From positions 1 through 64,000 of the forward strand of contig NZ_QXFM01000112.1 in assembly GCF_003584015.1 (NCBI RefSeq): 64,000 nt of DNA, read 5' to 3'. Under the pieces are notes generated by a model that had not been told where the DNA came from, did no database searches, and worked only from the letters and a program-made list of their open reading frames with translations. The DNA is from Aurantiacibacter xanthus. GTDB taxonomy: Bacteria > Pseudomonadota > Alphaproteobacteria > Sphingomonadales > Sphingomonadaceae. The translations under genes and the position numbers were made by a program. Positions 53,125-62,741 of this stretch are shown piece after piece (position 1 is the stretch's first letter; every line of letters begins with the position of its first letter).

Positions 53125-53985
53125 ATGCAACTGTGCGGCCATCCGCTCGAACCGGGCTCTCCGCTGTTTGTGATCGCAGGCCCCTGCGTGATTGAGAGCG
53201 AGGCCCATAGCCTTGCCGTGGCCGAACGGCTGGCCGAGATTGCCCGGCGACAAGACGTGCTGCTGATCTTCAAAAGCTCGTTCGACAAGGCGAACCGCAG
53301 CTCGGGTGCATCCTACCGCGGCCCCGGCATCGACGAGGGATTGCGTATCCTTGAGAAGGTGCGGGCCGAAACCGGCCTGCCCGTGCTGACCGACGTCCAC
53401 GAAGCCAGCCAGGCGGCGGTGGTCGCGCAGGTGGTCGACGTGTTGCAGACCCCGGCCTTCCTTGCCCGGCAGACCGATTTCATCGCTGCCGTTGCCGCCA
53501 CCGGCAAGCCGGTGAACATCAAAAAGGCCCAGTTCATGGCGCCCGCCGACATGGCCAACGTCGTCGCCAAGGCGCGCGATGCGGCGAGCGCGGCGGGGCA
53601 CGATCCCGACAACTTCCTGCTGTGCGAGCGCGGCACGTCGTTCGGCTACAACACGCTGGTGTCGGACATGCGGGGGCTGGCGATCATGGCCCGCACCGGT
53701 TGCCCGGTGGTGTTCGATGCGACGCATTCGGTGCAGCAACCGGGCGGCCTCGGCACCAGTTCGGGCGGGCAGAGCGAGTTCGTGCCGCTGCTGGCCCGTG
53801 CGGCGGTGGCCGTGGGTGTGGCCGGGGTGTTCATGGAGACACACCCCGATCCGGCCAAGGCGCTGTCGGATGGTCCCAATGCCTTGCCGCTCGACCGGTT
53901 CGAGGCTTTGATCGCGCAGCTCAAGGCGCTCGACGCGGTGGTCAAGGCCGCGCCGGGCACCGATGCCGAGCTGTCTGGCCGCTGA
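53125..53985 (+). CDS. kdsA: Kdo-8-phosphate synthase, metal-dependent type
   Basis: This 286-residue enzyme joins arabinose-5-phosphate and phosphoenolpyruvate. Motifs: [50 protein letters not shown] and [13 protein letters not shown]21 in GPC is the metal ligand that marks the metallo-KDO8PS class (as in Aquifex); the E. coli class has Asn there. It is divergent from kdsD and is followed two bases after its stop by a PhyH-family gene. Confidence 0.95.
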   Translation: MQLCGHPLEPGSPLFVIAGPCVIESEAHSLAVAERLAEIARRQDVLLIFKSSFDKANRSSGASYRGPGIDEGLRILEKVRAETGLPVLTDVHEASQAAVVAQVVDVLQTPAFLARQTDFIAAVAATGKPVNIKKAQFMAPADMANVVAKARDAASAAGHDPDNFLLCERGTSFGYNTLVSDMRGLAIMARTGCPVVFDATHSVQQPGGLGTSSGGQSEFVPLLARAAVAVGVAGVFMETHPDPAKALSDGPNALPLDRFEALIAQLKALDAVVKAAPGTDAELSGR

Positions 53986-53987
53986 TC

Positions 53988-55019
53988 ATGAGCATTGCCA
54001 GCCGGGCCAGGGCGATCGCGCTTGCGCCGATCCATGTCCTGCAACTGGCGACTTCGGCGAAGAGCTTTCTCGATCACCCGCTGATCGGATCAAAGCGGCT
54101 GAACCGTATGGGGTTGCACCGTGCGCGGGTGCGGCTGGCGGATCAGCTGTGCCGCTGGCGCCGCCGCCGTCTGGCGCGCCACGTCCGGCCCGAGTGGCGC
54201 GAGGCCTTCGACCGTGACGGTTTCGTCGTGATCGAAAATGTGCTCCCCGCAGGCGAGTTCGCCGCCATGCGCAAGACGATCCTCACGCACGAATGGCCCG
54301 CGCGCGAGATGCGGCAGGGCGATGCCATCACCCGGCGCATCGCGGTCGATCCCGAGATGCTGGCAACGGTGCCTGCGCTGGGCCAGTTGCTCGACCGGCC
54401 CGATCTGAACGCGCTGTTCCACTACGTCGCGAGCTTTCGCACGAAACCGCTGCACTATGTCCAGACCATCGTCAGCAAGTGCGGCGGCGACGATCTCGAT
54501 CCGCAACAGGCGATCCATGCCGACAGCTTCCATGCCTCGATGAAGGCCTGGCTGTTCCTCAACCCGGTGGCGCAGGAGGACGGCCCGTTCACCTATGTGC
54601 GCGGCTCGCATCGCTTCACGCCCGAGCGGCTGGACTGGGAGCATCGCCGCAGCCTCGCCGATCCGCAGGCTATCGACCGGCTGTCGGCGCGTGGTTCGCC
54701 GCGGGTCGACGCGGAGGATCTGGCGGAAATGCAGCTCGGCGCGGGCGAGGGCCTCGCGCTGCCCGAGAACACGCTGGTGGTGGCCGATACGGGTGGCTTC
54801 CACGCGCGCGGTGCGGCCACGCGGCCGGGCGAGCGGGTGGAGCTGTGGTCATACTCGCGGCGCAATCCGTTTCTGCCGTGGCTGGGCGGCGATCTGCTCA
54901 GCCTGCCGGGTCTGGCCGAGCGGCGAGTCGGCTGGCTGTGGGGCTTTCGCGACCGGTTCGAGCGGCAGCTCGGGCAACCGTGGCAGAAGGTCGGCAGGCG
55001 CCGCCCGACAGACGATTAG
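53988..55019 (+). CDS. Phytanoyl-CoA-dioxygenase-family (Fe/2-oxoglutarate) protein
   Basis: The 343-residue product starts at ATG 53988, two bases after the kdsA stop; the longer frame is a shadow of kdsA. The double-stranded helix core shows FDRDGFVVIENVLP and iron ligands H177 and D179 in HADSFH, with H272 in GGFHARG, and a 2-oxoglutarate Arg in RPGERVELW. PhyH enzymes hydroxylate lipids or small molecules. Coupling to kdsA hints at modification of Kdo (3-hydroxylation of Kdo is known chemistry for other oxygenases) or of the lipid anchor. Confidence 0.88.
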   Translation: MSIASRARAIALAPIHVLQLATSAKSFLDHPLIGSKRLNRMGLHRARVRLADQLCRWRRRRLARHVRPEWREAFDRDGFVVIENVLPAGEFAAMRKTILTHEWPAREMRQGDAITRRIAVDPEMLATVPALGQLLDRPDLNALFHYVASFRTKPLHYVQTIVSKCGGDDLDPQQAIHADSFHASMKAWLFLNPVAQEDGPFTYVRGSHRFTPERLDWEHRRSLADPQAIDRLSARGSPRVDAEDLAEMQLGAGEGLALPENTLVVADTGGFHARGAATRPGERVELWSYSRRNPFLPWLGGDLLSLPGLAERRVGWLWGFRDRFERQLGQPWQKVGRRRPTDD

Positions 55020-55318
55020 GCCGCAGAGGCTCTTCGCCGCATTACGGCCCACAGCAGGCTGTTCGCCGCAATGGGGCCGACGACATCGGCGATCTGATCG
55101 GCCTTGGTCCAGACCTTCGGATCGAGCGCGGCCCACCATGGAGCATTGGCGCGCAGGCCTGCGCCGAATTGCTCGATCCAGCGATATTCCGCCTGAGCCA
55201 ATTCGCGCCCGATGAAATAGCCGCAGGCGAGCAGGGCTCCGGCCCACCAGTTACGCGTCACCAGCCCGACGACGATCTGCAGCGCGAGGGCGACAGCGGC
55301 GTGTTCAAGCAGGGACAT
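55016..55318 (-). CDS. Small membrane protein, unknown
   Basis: This 100-residue frame has an N-terminal hydrophobic helix pair (SLLEHAAVALALQIVVGLVT and WWAGALLACGYFIGRELAQ), then a polar WIEQFGAG segment and a second Trp-rich block ending in VGPIAANSLLWAVMRRR. The order is neat enough to be real. I do not recognise the family, though similar short phage-like or envelope proteins occur. It overlaps the PhyH gene end by four bases and precedes nothing on its strand; the OPX gene lies upstream. Confidence 0.65.
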   Translation of the reverse strand: MSLLEHAAVALALQIVVGLVTRNWWAGALLACGYFIGRELAQAEYRWIEQFGAGLRANAPWWAALDPKVWTKADQIADVVGPIAANSLLWAVMRRRASAA

Positions 55319-55335
55319 TTGCTTTCGCTAGACAG

Positions 55336-56457
55336 CTAGTCGCTGATTCTGTTGGCCACGGTAGTCGCGGTCACGATCGGCGAGAACAGCTGGCCGATGG
55401 TTTGAATGACCTTGCGCGGCTGGTTGGAGGCGGAGTTGCCGAAATAAAGCACGTCCTCATCGTGCAGCGCGAATTGCTGGGCGAGGAAGTAGGTCGGCGT
55501 TTGCATCATGTTGAAATGATAAACCGTCGGCTCGGTTTCGTTGGGTCCGTTGTAGCGGAACAGGAACACCGCCTTGGGATCGCCCGAATTGGGGTTGGGC
55601 CCACCGGCTGCGGCGATCGCTTCCAGCACTGTCATCGTGCTGCGTGAAAAGGGCATCTGCTGCACGCGGCCCGAGGCACCGAGGACGGAAAAGGTCATCG
55701 GTTCGGAAATGACGGTCAGGCGGTCGCCCGGATAGGCTCGCAGGCTCCGGTAAGGTCCGGCCACAACATCGCTCAGCCGCACGCGGGCGGAGTTCTGGCC
55801 GCGCTCGAACAGCATGACGAGATCCTTGGCGTCACCGCGATAACCCCCAGCCAGGGCGATCGCATCGGCGAGCGTCTCGTTGTTGGTTTGCAGCACCAGC
55901 CTGCCTGGCTGGTTGACATCCCCGCTGACGATGATGGAGTTGCCGATCACTTCCTGGCGGCTGACCAGCACCTGCGGGTCTTGCGAGAGGTTGCGCAGGC
56001 CGGCGCGGATCTTGTCCTGCACTTCGGCGACGGTATTGCCCATGACGCGCAGCCGCCCGACATAGGGCACGTCGATCATGCCATCATCGTCGACCCGACG
56101 CGGGGGCAGTTCGTGGGCGCGGACAGAGGGATCGAACCCGCCACTCGGAGCGGTTTGCCCGTTCCCGCCAAACAGCGCGACGCCTGCCTCGAAAATCGTG
56201 ATCGAAAGCACATCGCCTTGGCCCACCATGTCGGTTGGCGGCGGTTCGTACTGCGGAATCTGCAAGGCGATCGGCTCGACCACCGGGGGGACGGCAGCCA
56301 TGTTGTCCACCGGCACCAGCGTGATGCCGAGATCGGTGAGGTCTGGATCGCTGACGCTCGCCTGGATCTGGCTGCCGGTCGGCCCGCTCGACGGAAGGGT
56401 GGAGCAGGCACTCACCAGTGTGAGCGCGAGCGCCAGATATGAGGATCTTAGATTCAT
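55336..56457 (-). CDS. Outer-membrane polysaccharide export lipoprotein (Wza/OPX family)
   Basis: The 373-residue protein starts at ATG 56455-56457, giving a lipoprotein signal (LALALTLVSACSTL, C18). The poly-export domain begins VGQGDVLSITIFEAG, with IDVPYVGRLRVMGNT after it. SLBB-like repeats follow (VSGDVNQPGRLVLQ and FSVLGASGRVQQMPF). OPX proteins form the outer-membrane channel for capsule or exopolysaccharide. Its presence shows export to the surface, although no Wzc or KpsE is in the window. It is divergent from the GT2 gene. Confidence 0.93.
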   Translation of the reverse strand: MNLRSSYLALALTLVSACSTLPSSGPTGSQIQASVSDPDLTDLGITLVPVDNMAAVPPVVEPIALQIPQYEPPPTDMVGQGDVLSITIFEAGVALFGGNGQTAPSGGFDPSVRAHELPPRRVDDDGMIDVPYVGRLRVMGNTVAEVQDKIRAGLRNLSQDPQVLVSRQEVIGNSIIVSGDVNQPGRLVLQTNNETLADAIALAGGYRGDAKDLVMLFERGQNSARVRLSDVVAGPYRSLRAYPGDRLTVISEPMTFSVLGASGRVQQMPFSRSTMTVLEAIAAAGGPNPNSGDPKAVFLFRYNGPNETEPTVYHFNMMQTPTYFLAQQFALHDEDVLYFGNSASNQPRKVIQTIGQLFSPIVTATTVANRISD

Positions 56458-56612
56458 TGCGGATTCTTGCGAGACTTCTCTATGGATGGCGTCCCTACAG
56501 TCAAACCCGGTCAAAGCCTAGCCCGATGCCGCAAATTCTCGTTTCGTCCCCGTCTATTGTGGCGCGTAATTTCGTCGATGGCTGCCGTTTGCGGCGGAAT
56601 CGTGCGTAGACG

Positions 56613-58412
56613 ATGATGGTGAGAGGTCCGAGGCGCAGCGGCCTAAGTCTGGTTCGCGATGTGGTATTGCTCATCGTGACCCGGCCTGACAAGCTTGTCG
56701 CTTGTGGGTGGTGGCGGGTGGTCGGCAAGCGCCTGCGCGCTCGCTATCGCCTCGAGGCTGCGTTCGCCGCGCTTCCTTTCGCCCGCCAACGGTGGATGAC
56801 GGATGCTGGCAGGGAAGACCTGCGCACGATTGCCCGGTGCGCGGACAGTAAGAAATTCCTGGCCATCGGGGTCCACCTGCACATTGCACATGGCACATCG
56901 AAACAGGCCATTCGCTCGGCGGTAAGCTCGGTTCAGAGGCAGAGTGTCAGAGCCAGAACGGTGCTCGTAACGGCGGAAGACCCAACCGATGCCGAGGGGC
57001 TGCAGCTTGACGATCCAATGACCTTGCTAGCCGGCGCATATGCCTCGCAAAGTCTCGGTTTGCGGGCTGTTCTTGAGGCCGCCCGGGACTTGCAGATTCC
57101 GTATATGCTGCCGCTCGCAGGCCGGGCGCAGCTCCCGCAGCATGCGCTTGCTGCCTATGTGGCTCACCTTCTGCAATGGGATGGCGAGCGAAACAAACCG
57201 GCGCTGCTTTTTGGCGATGAACTCATGATGTCAGGGCAAGGCCGAATTTGCGAAGCCTGGCTGAAGCCGGAATGGGACGCGCGCATGGCGTGGTCGCAGG
57301 ACTATGTCAGCGGTGCCTGCCTCGTGTCGGTCGATGCAGCGCTTGCGGCTGTTGCGGATAATGGCGGTGTCACGCCGCCGTCTATCTATGGATGGGCTCT
57401 TTCCATGTTGGTACGCGCACCATCTTTGGCGGTGACGCATGTCGCCCGCATTACCTGCTGCCGACCCGTTGATGCCTGGCAGGACGAGGGCCCGGGCCGA
57501 CTTGCGCAGGTGGAGCAGTTCGCACCGATCGCAACTCTTGCGAGGCCGGGCCCCTTCGGGACCGTTCGGCTGCAATATCCGCTACCCGCGCCTGCTCCCA
57601 AGGTGAGTATCCTCGTCGCCACCCGCGACCGGGTGGATCTGCTGCGCACCTGTGTGCAGGGGCTCTTGGAAGAGACAGCCTATCCAAACTTCGAGCTGAT
57701 CGTTGCCGACAACGACAGCCGCGAGCCGGAAACGCTGCGATATATGGACGAGATTGCCGAAGACCCACGTGTGCGCGTGGTGCACTGGCCGCACCCGTTC
57801 AACTACTCTGCGATCAACAATTTCGCTGCCGGACACGCATCGGGTGAATACCTGTGTCTGCTCAACAACGATATCGAAGTGCTGGAGCCGCAGTGGCTGG
57901 AAGAGATGGTGCGCGAAGCCGTGCAGCCGGGTGTGGGCGCGGTCGGCGCGCGCCTGCTCTATCCAGACCGGACTATCCAGCACGCAGGCGTAGCCCTTGG
58001 AATCGGAAACGCGGCAGGTCATGCCCATCGCGGCTTGCCCGTGGATGATGCGGGCTACTTCGCGCAGACGCATGTGGTGCGGGGTGCAAGCGCGGTTACG
58101 GCGGCCTGTCTGGTGGTGGCCAAGCGGCATTTCGATGCCGTTGGCGGCCTCGACGAAGTGGCTCTCGCCGTGGCCTATAACGACGTGGACCTATGCCTGA
58201 AGCTGCGGCAGCGCGGGCTGGCCAATATCTACACCCCGCTCGCCACGTTGATCCATCACGAGAGCAAGTCGCGCGGGCTCGATTTCGCTCCCGAGCATCT
58301 GGAACGCTACATGCGCGAGCTGGCCGTGTTTCAGCAGCGGTGGGGCACCACGGAAGCGGTCGATCCGTGGCACCACCCGCAGCTGAACCGGCAGAGTGAA
58401 GTGTTCAACTGA
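56613..58412 (+). CDS. GT2-family glycosyltransferase with N-terminal domain
   Basis: This 599-residue protein has a C-terminal GT-A domain: VSILVATRDRVDLLRTCV near residue 330, ELIVADNDSREPETLRYM, LCLLNNDIEVLEPQWL (DxD-like) and VAYNDVDLCLKLRQRG. The first 310 residues look like a degenerate second GT2-like unit with YMLPLAGRAQLPQHALA and FGDELMMS. This two-unit form is typical for rhamnosyl- or multi-sugar transferases of O-antigen and capsule clusters. Two ATGs (56613, 56616) are possible. It converges on wecC. Confidence 0.9.
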   Translation: MMVRGPRRSGLSLVRDVVLLIVTRPDKLVACGWWRVVGKRLRARYRLEAAFAALPFARQRWMTDAGREDLRTIARCADSKKFLAIGVHLHIAHGTSKQAIRSAVSSVQRQSVRARTVLVTAEDPTDAEGLQLDDPMTLLAGAYASQSLGLRAVLEAARDLQIPYMLPLAGRAQLPQHALAAYVAHLLQWDGERNKPALLFGDELMMSGQGRICEAWLKPEWDARMAWSQDYVSGACLVSVDAALAAVADNGGVTPPSIYGWALSMLVRAPSLAVTHVARITCCRPVDAWQDEGPGRLAQVEQFAPIATLARPGPFGTVRLQYPLPAPAPKVSILVATRDRVDLLRTCVQGLLEETAYPNFELIVADNDSREPETLRYMDEIAEDPRVRVVHWPHPFNYSAINNFAAGHASGEYLCLLNNDIEVLEPQWLEEMVREAVQPGVGAVGARLLYPDRTIQHAGVALGIGNAAGHAHRGLPVDDAGYFAQTHVVRGASAVTAACLVVAKRHFDAVGGLDEVALAVAYNDVDLCLKLRQRGLANIYTPLATLIHHESKSRGLDFAPEHLERYMRELAVFQQRWGTTEAVDPWHHPQLNRQSEVFN

Positions 58413-58435
58413 AGCGGCGCCGTGGCCGCCCGCTC

Positions 58436-59692
58436 CTACAAACCGACAACATCAATCAGGCTGGCAGTGTCTGGCACCTTGCCGGCAAGGCCAGCGAAGT
58501 CGGAGTGGCGTACCAGAACGCAGATGACATCTGCCTGAGCCAATGCCTCATCGATGGTGGCCAGCACTACAGGCTTGTCTGTCAGGCTTGCGGGCAATTC
58601 ATTGATATGCGGTTCAACGGCCAGGACCTGGCATCCCAGCTCGGCAAACTTCTCGGTGATCTGCAGCGCCGGGCTTTCGCGCAGGTCGTCGATGTTCGGT
58701 TTGAAGGCAAGGCCCATGCACGCGACCTTGATGTCCGCCATGCTGCGCGAAGTATCGGCCGAAAGCGCGGCAAGCACGGCCTCTTTGCCTTTCTGCAGCA
58801 CCCAGTCGGGCTTGGCGTCGTTCACTTCGCGCGCAGTGCGGATCAGTTTGGATTCTTCCGGCGCGGACGAAACGATGAACCAGGGGTCAACCGCGATGCA
58901 ATGCCCGCCGACACCGGCTCCGGGTTGCAGGATATTCACACGCGGATGGCGATTGGCGAGCGAGATCAATTCCCACACATCGATGTTGAAGCGATCGCAA
59001 ATCGTGCTCAGCTCGTTCGCGAAGGCGATCTGAACATCGCGCGAGCTGTTCTCGGTCAGCTTGCACATTTCTGCCGTACGCGCATCGGTGATCACGCAGT
59101 CTCCGCGGACAACCTTCTTGTACATCGCCACGGCCATTTCGCTGGCGCGCCGGGTCATCCCGCCGATAATGCGGTCGTTCTCGATCAGTTCGCTCAGCAC
59201 ATGGCCGGGCAGCACTCGCTCCGGGCAGTGCGCAATCTGGATATCGGCATCGTCGCCAGCGGTCTGCGGGAAGGTGAGGTCAGGGCGGGCCTCTGCGAGC
59301 CACGTCGCCAGCTGCTCGGTCGCACCGATTGGAGATGTGCTTTCCAGCACGACCAGATTGCCCGACGCCAGCACCGGGGCGATCATGCGGGCGGCCGAGG
59401 CAATATAGGACAGATCGGGCTCGTAGTTGTCCTTGAACGGCGTGGGCACGGCGATGATGAACGCATCGGCCGGTTCCGGCTCAAGCGTTGCATGGAGGCT
59501 GCCGTTGGTCACGACCTTGTGGACGACGCCATCGAGATCGGGTTCGACAAGATGGATCTTGCCGGCGTTGATGGTCTCGACCACATGCGCGGACACATCC
59601 ACACCGATTACCCGGGTGCCATGCGCGGCAAACAGCGCGGCGGTAGGCAGGCCGATATAGCCCAGCCCGACCATCGAAATACGTTCAAACAT
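58436..59692 (-). CDS. wecC: UDP-N-acetyl-D-mannosaminuronate dehydrogenase
   Basis: This 418-residue protein has the UDP-sugar dehydrogenase plan: ISMVGLGYIGLPTAALFA (NAD), AVPTPFKDN, the central VELISLANRHPRVNI-like helix, and GAGVGGHCIAVDPWF with the catalytic Cys. KPNIDDLRESPAL follows. It oxidises UDP-ManNAc twice to UDP-ManNAcA. Together with WecB 24 bases away on the same strand it would supply ManNAcA to the capsule. Confidence 0.94.
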   Translation of the reverse strand: MFERISMVGLGYIGLPTAALFAAHGTRVIGVDVSAHVVETINAGKIHLVEPDLDGVVHKVVTNGSLHATLEPEPADAFIIAVPTPFKDNYEPDLSYIASAARMIAPVLASGNLVVLESTSPIGATEQLATWLAEARPDLTFPQTAGDDADIQIAHCPERVLPGHVLSELIENDRIIGGMTRRASEMAVAMYKKVVRGDCVITDARTAEMCKLTENSSRDVQIAFANELSTICDRFNIDVWELISLANRHPRVNILQPGAGVGGHCIAVDPWFIVSSAPEESKLIRTAREVNDAKPDWVLQKGKEAVLAALSADTSRSMADIKVACMGLAFKPNIDDLRESPALQITEKFAELGCQVLAVEPHINELPASLTDKPVVLATIDEALAQADVICVLVRHSDFAGLAGKVPDTASLIDVVGL

Positions 59693-59716
59693 CAGTAGGT
59701 TGCCCTTTATTTATTG

Positions 59717-60832
59717 TCAGCCGGCGGTCAGGGTTGCGGCAATCCGTGCGGATGCCTTGCCGTCGCCGTAGGGATTGAGCGCGCGCGCCATTTCGTCGTA
59801 GGCTTCGGGATCGTTCATTAGCGATAACGCTGCAGAGCGGATCTTTTCCGCATCGGTGCCTACCAGTCGCACTGTCCCCGCATCGACGGCCTCAGGCCGC
59901 TCGGTCGTGTTGCGCATCACCAGCACCGGCTTGCCGAGCGAAGGTGCCTCTTCCTGCACGCCGCCGGAGTCGGTGATGATGAAGTGCGAACGGCGCATCA
60001 GCCAGACGAACGGCAGGTATTCCTGCGGTTCGATCAGGTGAACATCCGGTGTATCGCCGAGAATGCGGTTTACCGGCGCCTGCACGTTGGGATTCAGGTG
60101 CACGGGGTAGACGATCTGCGCATCGCCCTGTTCGCTGATATCGCGCAGGGCGCGGCAGATGTTTTCGAACCCTTCGCCAAAGTTCTCGCGGCGATGGCCG
60201 GTTACCAGAATCATGCGGCGATCGGGGGAGAGGAAGGGGAAGCGTGCCTGCATCTGCGCATCGAGTGCCGTATCGCTGTCGAGCCGCGCCACCACCTGGT
60301 GCAGCGCGTCGATCACGGTGTTGCCGGTGACGACGATGTTCGCGTCGGCAACGTTTTCGGCCAGAAGGCTTTGCCGTGCAGTTTGCGTCGGGGCGAAATG
60401 CATGTCGGCGAGACGGCCAACGATCATGCGGTTGGCCTCTTCCGGCCAGGGTGCATAGAGGTTGCCCGTGCGTAGGCCTGCTTCGACATGACCGACGGGA
60501 ACCTGCGCATAGAAGGCCGCCAATGCACCGGCCATCGTCGTGGTCGTATCGCCATGGACGAGCAGGCGGTCGTATGCTCCCTCTTTCAGGACATCGCGCA
60601 AGGCGAGAATAATGTTGGCGGTGATATCGGTCAGATCCTGACCCGGCTTCATGATGTCGAGATCGATATCGGGCACGATGTCGAACAGTGACAGAACCTG
60701 ATCGAGCATCTCACGGTGCTGAGCTGTAACGCAGACGTGTACGTCCAGCCCTGGCGTCTCTTTCAGTTTTTGCACCACCGGAGCCATCTTGATTGCCTCT
60801 GGGCGGGTGCCGAATACTATAAGTACTTTCAC
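59717..60832 (-). CDS. wecB: UDP-N-acetylglucosamine 2-epimerase (non-hydrolysing)
   Basis: The 371-residue protein starts at GTG 60830-60832, with GGAAGGA upstream, giving [19 protein letters not shown], the universal WecB start. Other motifs are [38 protein letters not shown] and [19 protein letters not shown]. It makes UDP-ManNAc from UDP-GlcNAc. A longer frame to 61288 overlaps the neighbour's promoter and is rejected. It is first in a wecB-wecC operon. Confidence 0.95.
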   Translation of the reverse strand: MKVLIVFGTRPEAIKMAPVVQKLKETPGLDVHVCVTAQHREMLDQVLSLFDIVPDIDLDIMKPGQDLTDITANIILALRDVLKEGAYDRLLVHGDTTTTMAGALAAFYAQVPVGHVEAGLRTGNLYAPWPEEANRMIVGRLADMHFAPTQTARQSLLAENVADANIVVTGNTVIDALHQVVARLDSDTALDAQMQARFPFLSPDRRMILVTGHRRENFGEGFENICRALRDISEQGDAQIVYPVHLNPNVQAPVNRILGDTPDVHLIEPQEYLPFVWLMRRSHFIITDSGGVQEEAPSLGKPVLVMRNTTERPEAVDAGTVRLVGTDAEKIRSAALSLMNDPEAYDEMARALNPYGDGKASARIAATLTAG

Positions 60833-61052
60833 AAAGGGTCCTTCCCGTAGGCTTTCCGGTTTGGAGGCGCTATCCAGATATTGGCACTGGCGACAACCCC
60901 CTGTGACGTGGATGTCGACAGGTGGCCTTCCGAGTGAGGCAGTTGTGTTCCCATAGCCTTGCCCATACACATGCAAAAGCTGTCCCACAGGCGCCAGGAA
61001 ATGCCATTGGGGCTGTTGAGCCAGAGCCCGGTTCAGGAACATTTGTACGACG

Positions 61053-62741
61053 ATGACAGGCGAACGCCACCAAAAGTGGAAAGTTGCGCGCGGCCTGGCC
61101 GGTGCAGCCTTGCATCTGGCGGCCAACGGAAAGCCATCCGGGCTCGACTTGGCGCGCGAGGCTGTGGGCCTGTGTGCAGAGCCCGGCACGTTTGCAGCCT
61201 TTTGCAGAGCGGCGCTTGCCCTGTACGACACCACAGCAATCGAGGAGGCGGTTGCCTGGGCCGAGCCGCATGCCGGTGAAAATGACAAGCTGGCCAGGTT
61301 GATCGCTGACCTGCGCTCCGGCCCGCTGGCAGCAGTTGCGCTGGCGCGCAGGATGGAAGACCGGCGACCCTTGAGTATCGTTCCGGTGCCGGGCCGTATC
61401 CTCTACGTGTTGTATAAGTCTTTGCCGCATGCGAGCGATGGCTATTCTACGCGCAGTCACGGCATGGCGCAGGGGATGTTGGATAACGGTGCCGATCTGG
61501 TGTGCGTGACGCGGCCCGGCTTCCCTTGGGATTTCCTTGTGGGCAAGAGCGCGGCAGTGGCGGACGAAGCGATCGAGACGGTAGACGGTGTGGACTATCG
61601 CCGCCTGCCCTTTCCCAGGCGCAGCGATTTCCAGCCTGAGCCCAGTGAATACATGGATTATGCCTCGTTCGCATATCTGGAACAGGCGGCCGCGCGGCTT
61701 GTCGACGAGATGCGGCGTCATCGTCCGGCGTGCGTCGTTGCGGCGTCCAATCTTTCGACTGCTGTGCCTGCATGTCTTGCTGCACACTCGCTTGGTTTGC
61801 CTTTCGCCTATGAAGTGCGCGGCTTCTGGGAGATTACTCGCGGCTCACGCGAACCGGCTTTCCTCCACAGCGTGACTGGTCGCCAAGAGAGGTTTCTCGA
61901 GGTGGCCACAGCACGGGCAGCCGAGGCGGTGATCACCCTGACCGGTGCCATGCGTGACGAACTGGAGGAACGGGGTGTCGAGCGCGAACGTATTTCGCTG
62001 GCGCCCAATGCCTGCGATCCTGAGCGTTTCCGACCGTCAGCGCGCAATGCGATTCTGGCTGAGCGGATCGGTCTGGGAGCAGAAGTGCCGGTGATCGGTT
62101 ATGTCGGCTCGTTCACGCAATATGAAGGGCTGGACGACCTGACGAGTGCCTGCGCCGCACTGCGGCGAGCCGGGGTTGCGTTTCGCCTTTTGTTGGTGGG
62201 TAGCGGTACGCCCGGGCCGGACGGCCTCTGCGAGGTGACCGGGCGCGTTCGCGAGCTCGCGGCGCGCGAGGGGCTGGCAGACTGGTTGATCATGCCTGGC
62301 CGGGTGCCGCACGATGAGGTGGCCGACTGGTATTCGCTGATCGATATCGCGCCGTTCCCACGCAAGTCGCAGCCGGTGGCCGAGCTGGTGTCCCCGCTGA
62401 AACCGCTGGAAGCGATGGCGATGGAGAAGGCGGTGGTGGCCTCGTCGGTTGGGGGGATGCGTGAAATTGTGCGCGATGGTCAAACGGGGCTGGTTTTTGC
62501 GAAAGGCAACGTGCGGGCTCTGGAAGATGCTCTGCGCCGTTTGCTGGAAGACGAAGCCTTGCGGCAGCAGTTGGGTAAGGCGGCGAGGGCGTGGATCGTC
62601 GAGCAGCGAAGCTGGCGGCATTCTGCGGGCAATCTGCTCGATGCGCTGCAGCCCCTGATGGCAGGATTACCGGCTGCGTGTGTGAGGGGTGACAAAAATG
62701 GCGCGCCGCTTGCTGGTAACGCGGAGGTTGGCTTCGGCTAG
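61053..62741 (+). CDS. GT4-family glycosyltransferase with N-terminal helical extension
   Basis: This 562-residue protein has about 110 N-terminal helical residues, then a GT-B pair: [21 protein letters not shown] near residue 115, [17 protein letters not shown], and [11 protein letters not shown]. The donor domain has [17 protein letters not shown] and [19 protein letters not shown], the EX7E-type site. The DGYSTR-type start matches transferases in capsule clusters. It is divergent from wecB, sharing a 220-base gap, and converges on the asparagine-synthetase-like gene with a four-base overlap. Confidence 0.9.
   Translation: MTGERHQKWKVARGLAGAALHLAANGKPSGLDLAREAVGLCAEPGTFAAFCRAALALYDTTAIEEAVAWAEPHAGENDKLARLIADLRSGPLAAVALARRMEDRRPLSIVPVPGRILYVLYKSLPHASDGYSTRSHGMAQGMLDNGADLVCVTRPGFPWDFLVGKSAAVADEAIETVDGVDYRRLPFPRRSDFQPEPSEYMDYASFAYLEQAAARLVDEMRRHRPACVVAASNLSTAVPACLAAHSLGLPFAYEVRGFWEITRGSREPAFLHSVTGRQERFLEVATARAAEAVITLTGAMRDELEERGVERERISLAPNACDPERFRPSARNAILAERIGLGAEVPVIGYVGSFTQYEGLDDLTSACAALRRAGVAFRLLLVGSGTPGPDGLCEVTGRVRELAAREGLADWLIMPGRVPHDEVADWYSLIDIAPFPRKSQPVAELVSPLKPLEAMAMEKAVVASSVGGMREIVRDGQTGLVFAKGNVRALEDALRRLLEDEALRQQLGKAARAWIVEQRSWRHSAGNLLDALQPLMAGLPAACVRGDKNGAPLAGNAEVGFG

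Noticed and set aside
60833-61052. Sigma-54-type promoter near TGGCAC between wecB and the GT4 gene
   Set aside because: TGGCAC is present but the matching TTGC part at the right distance is not.
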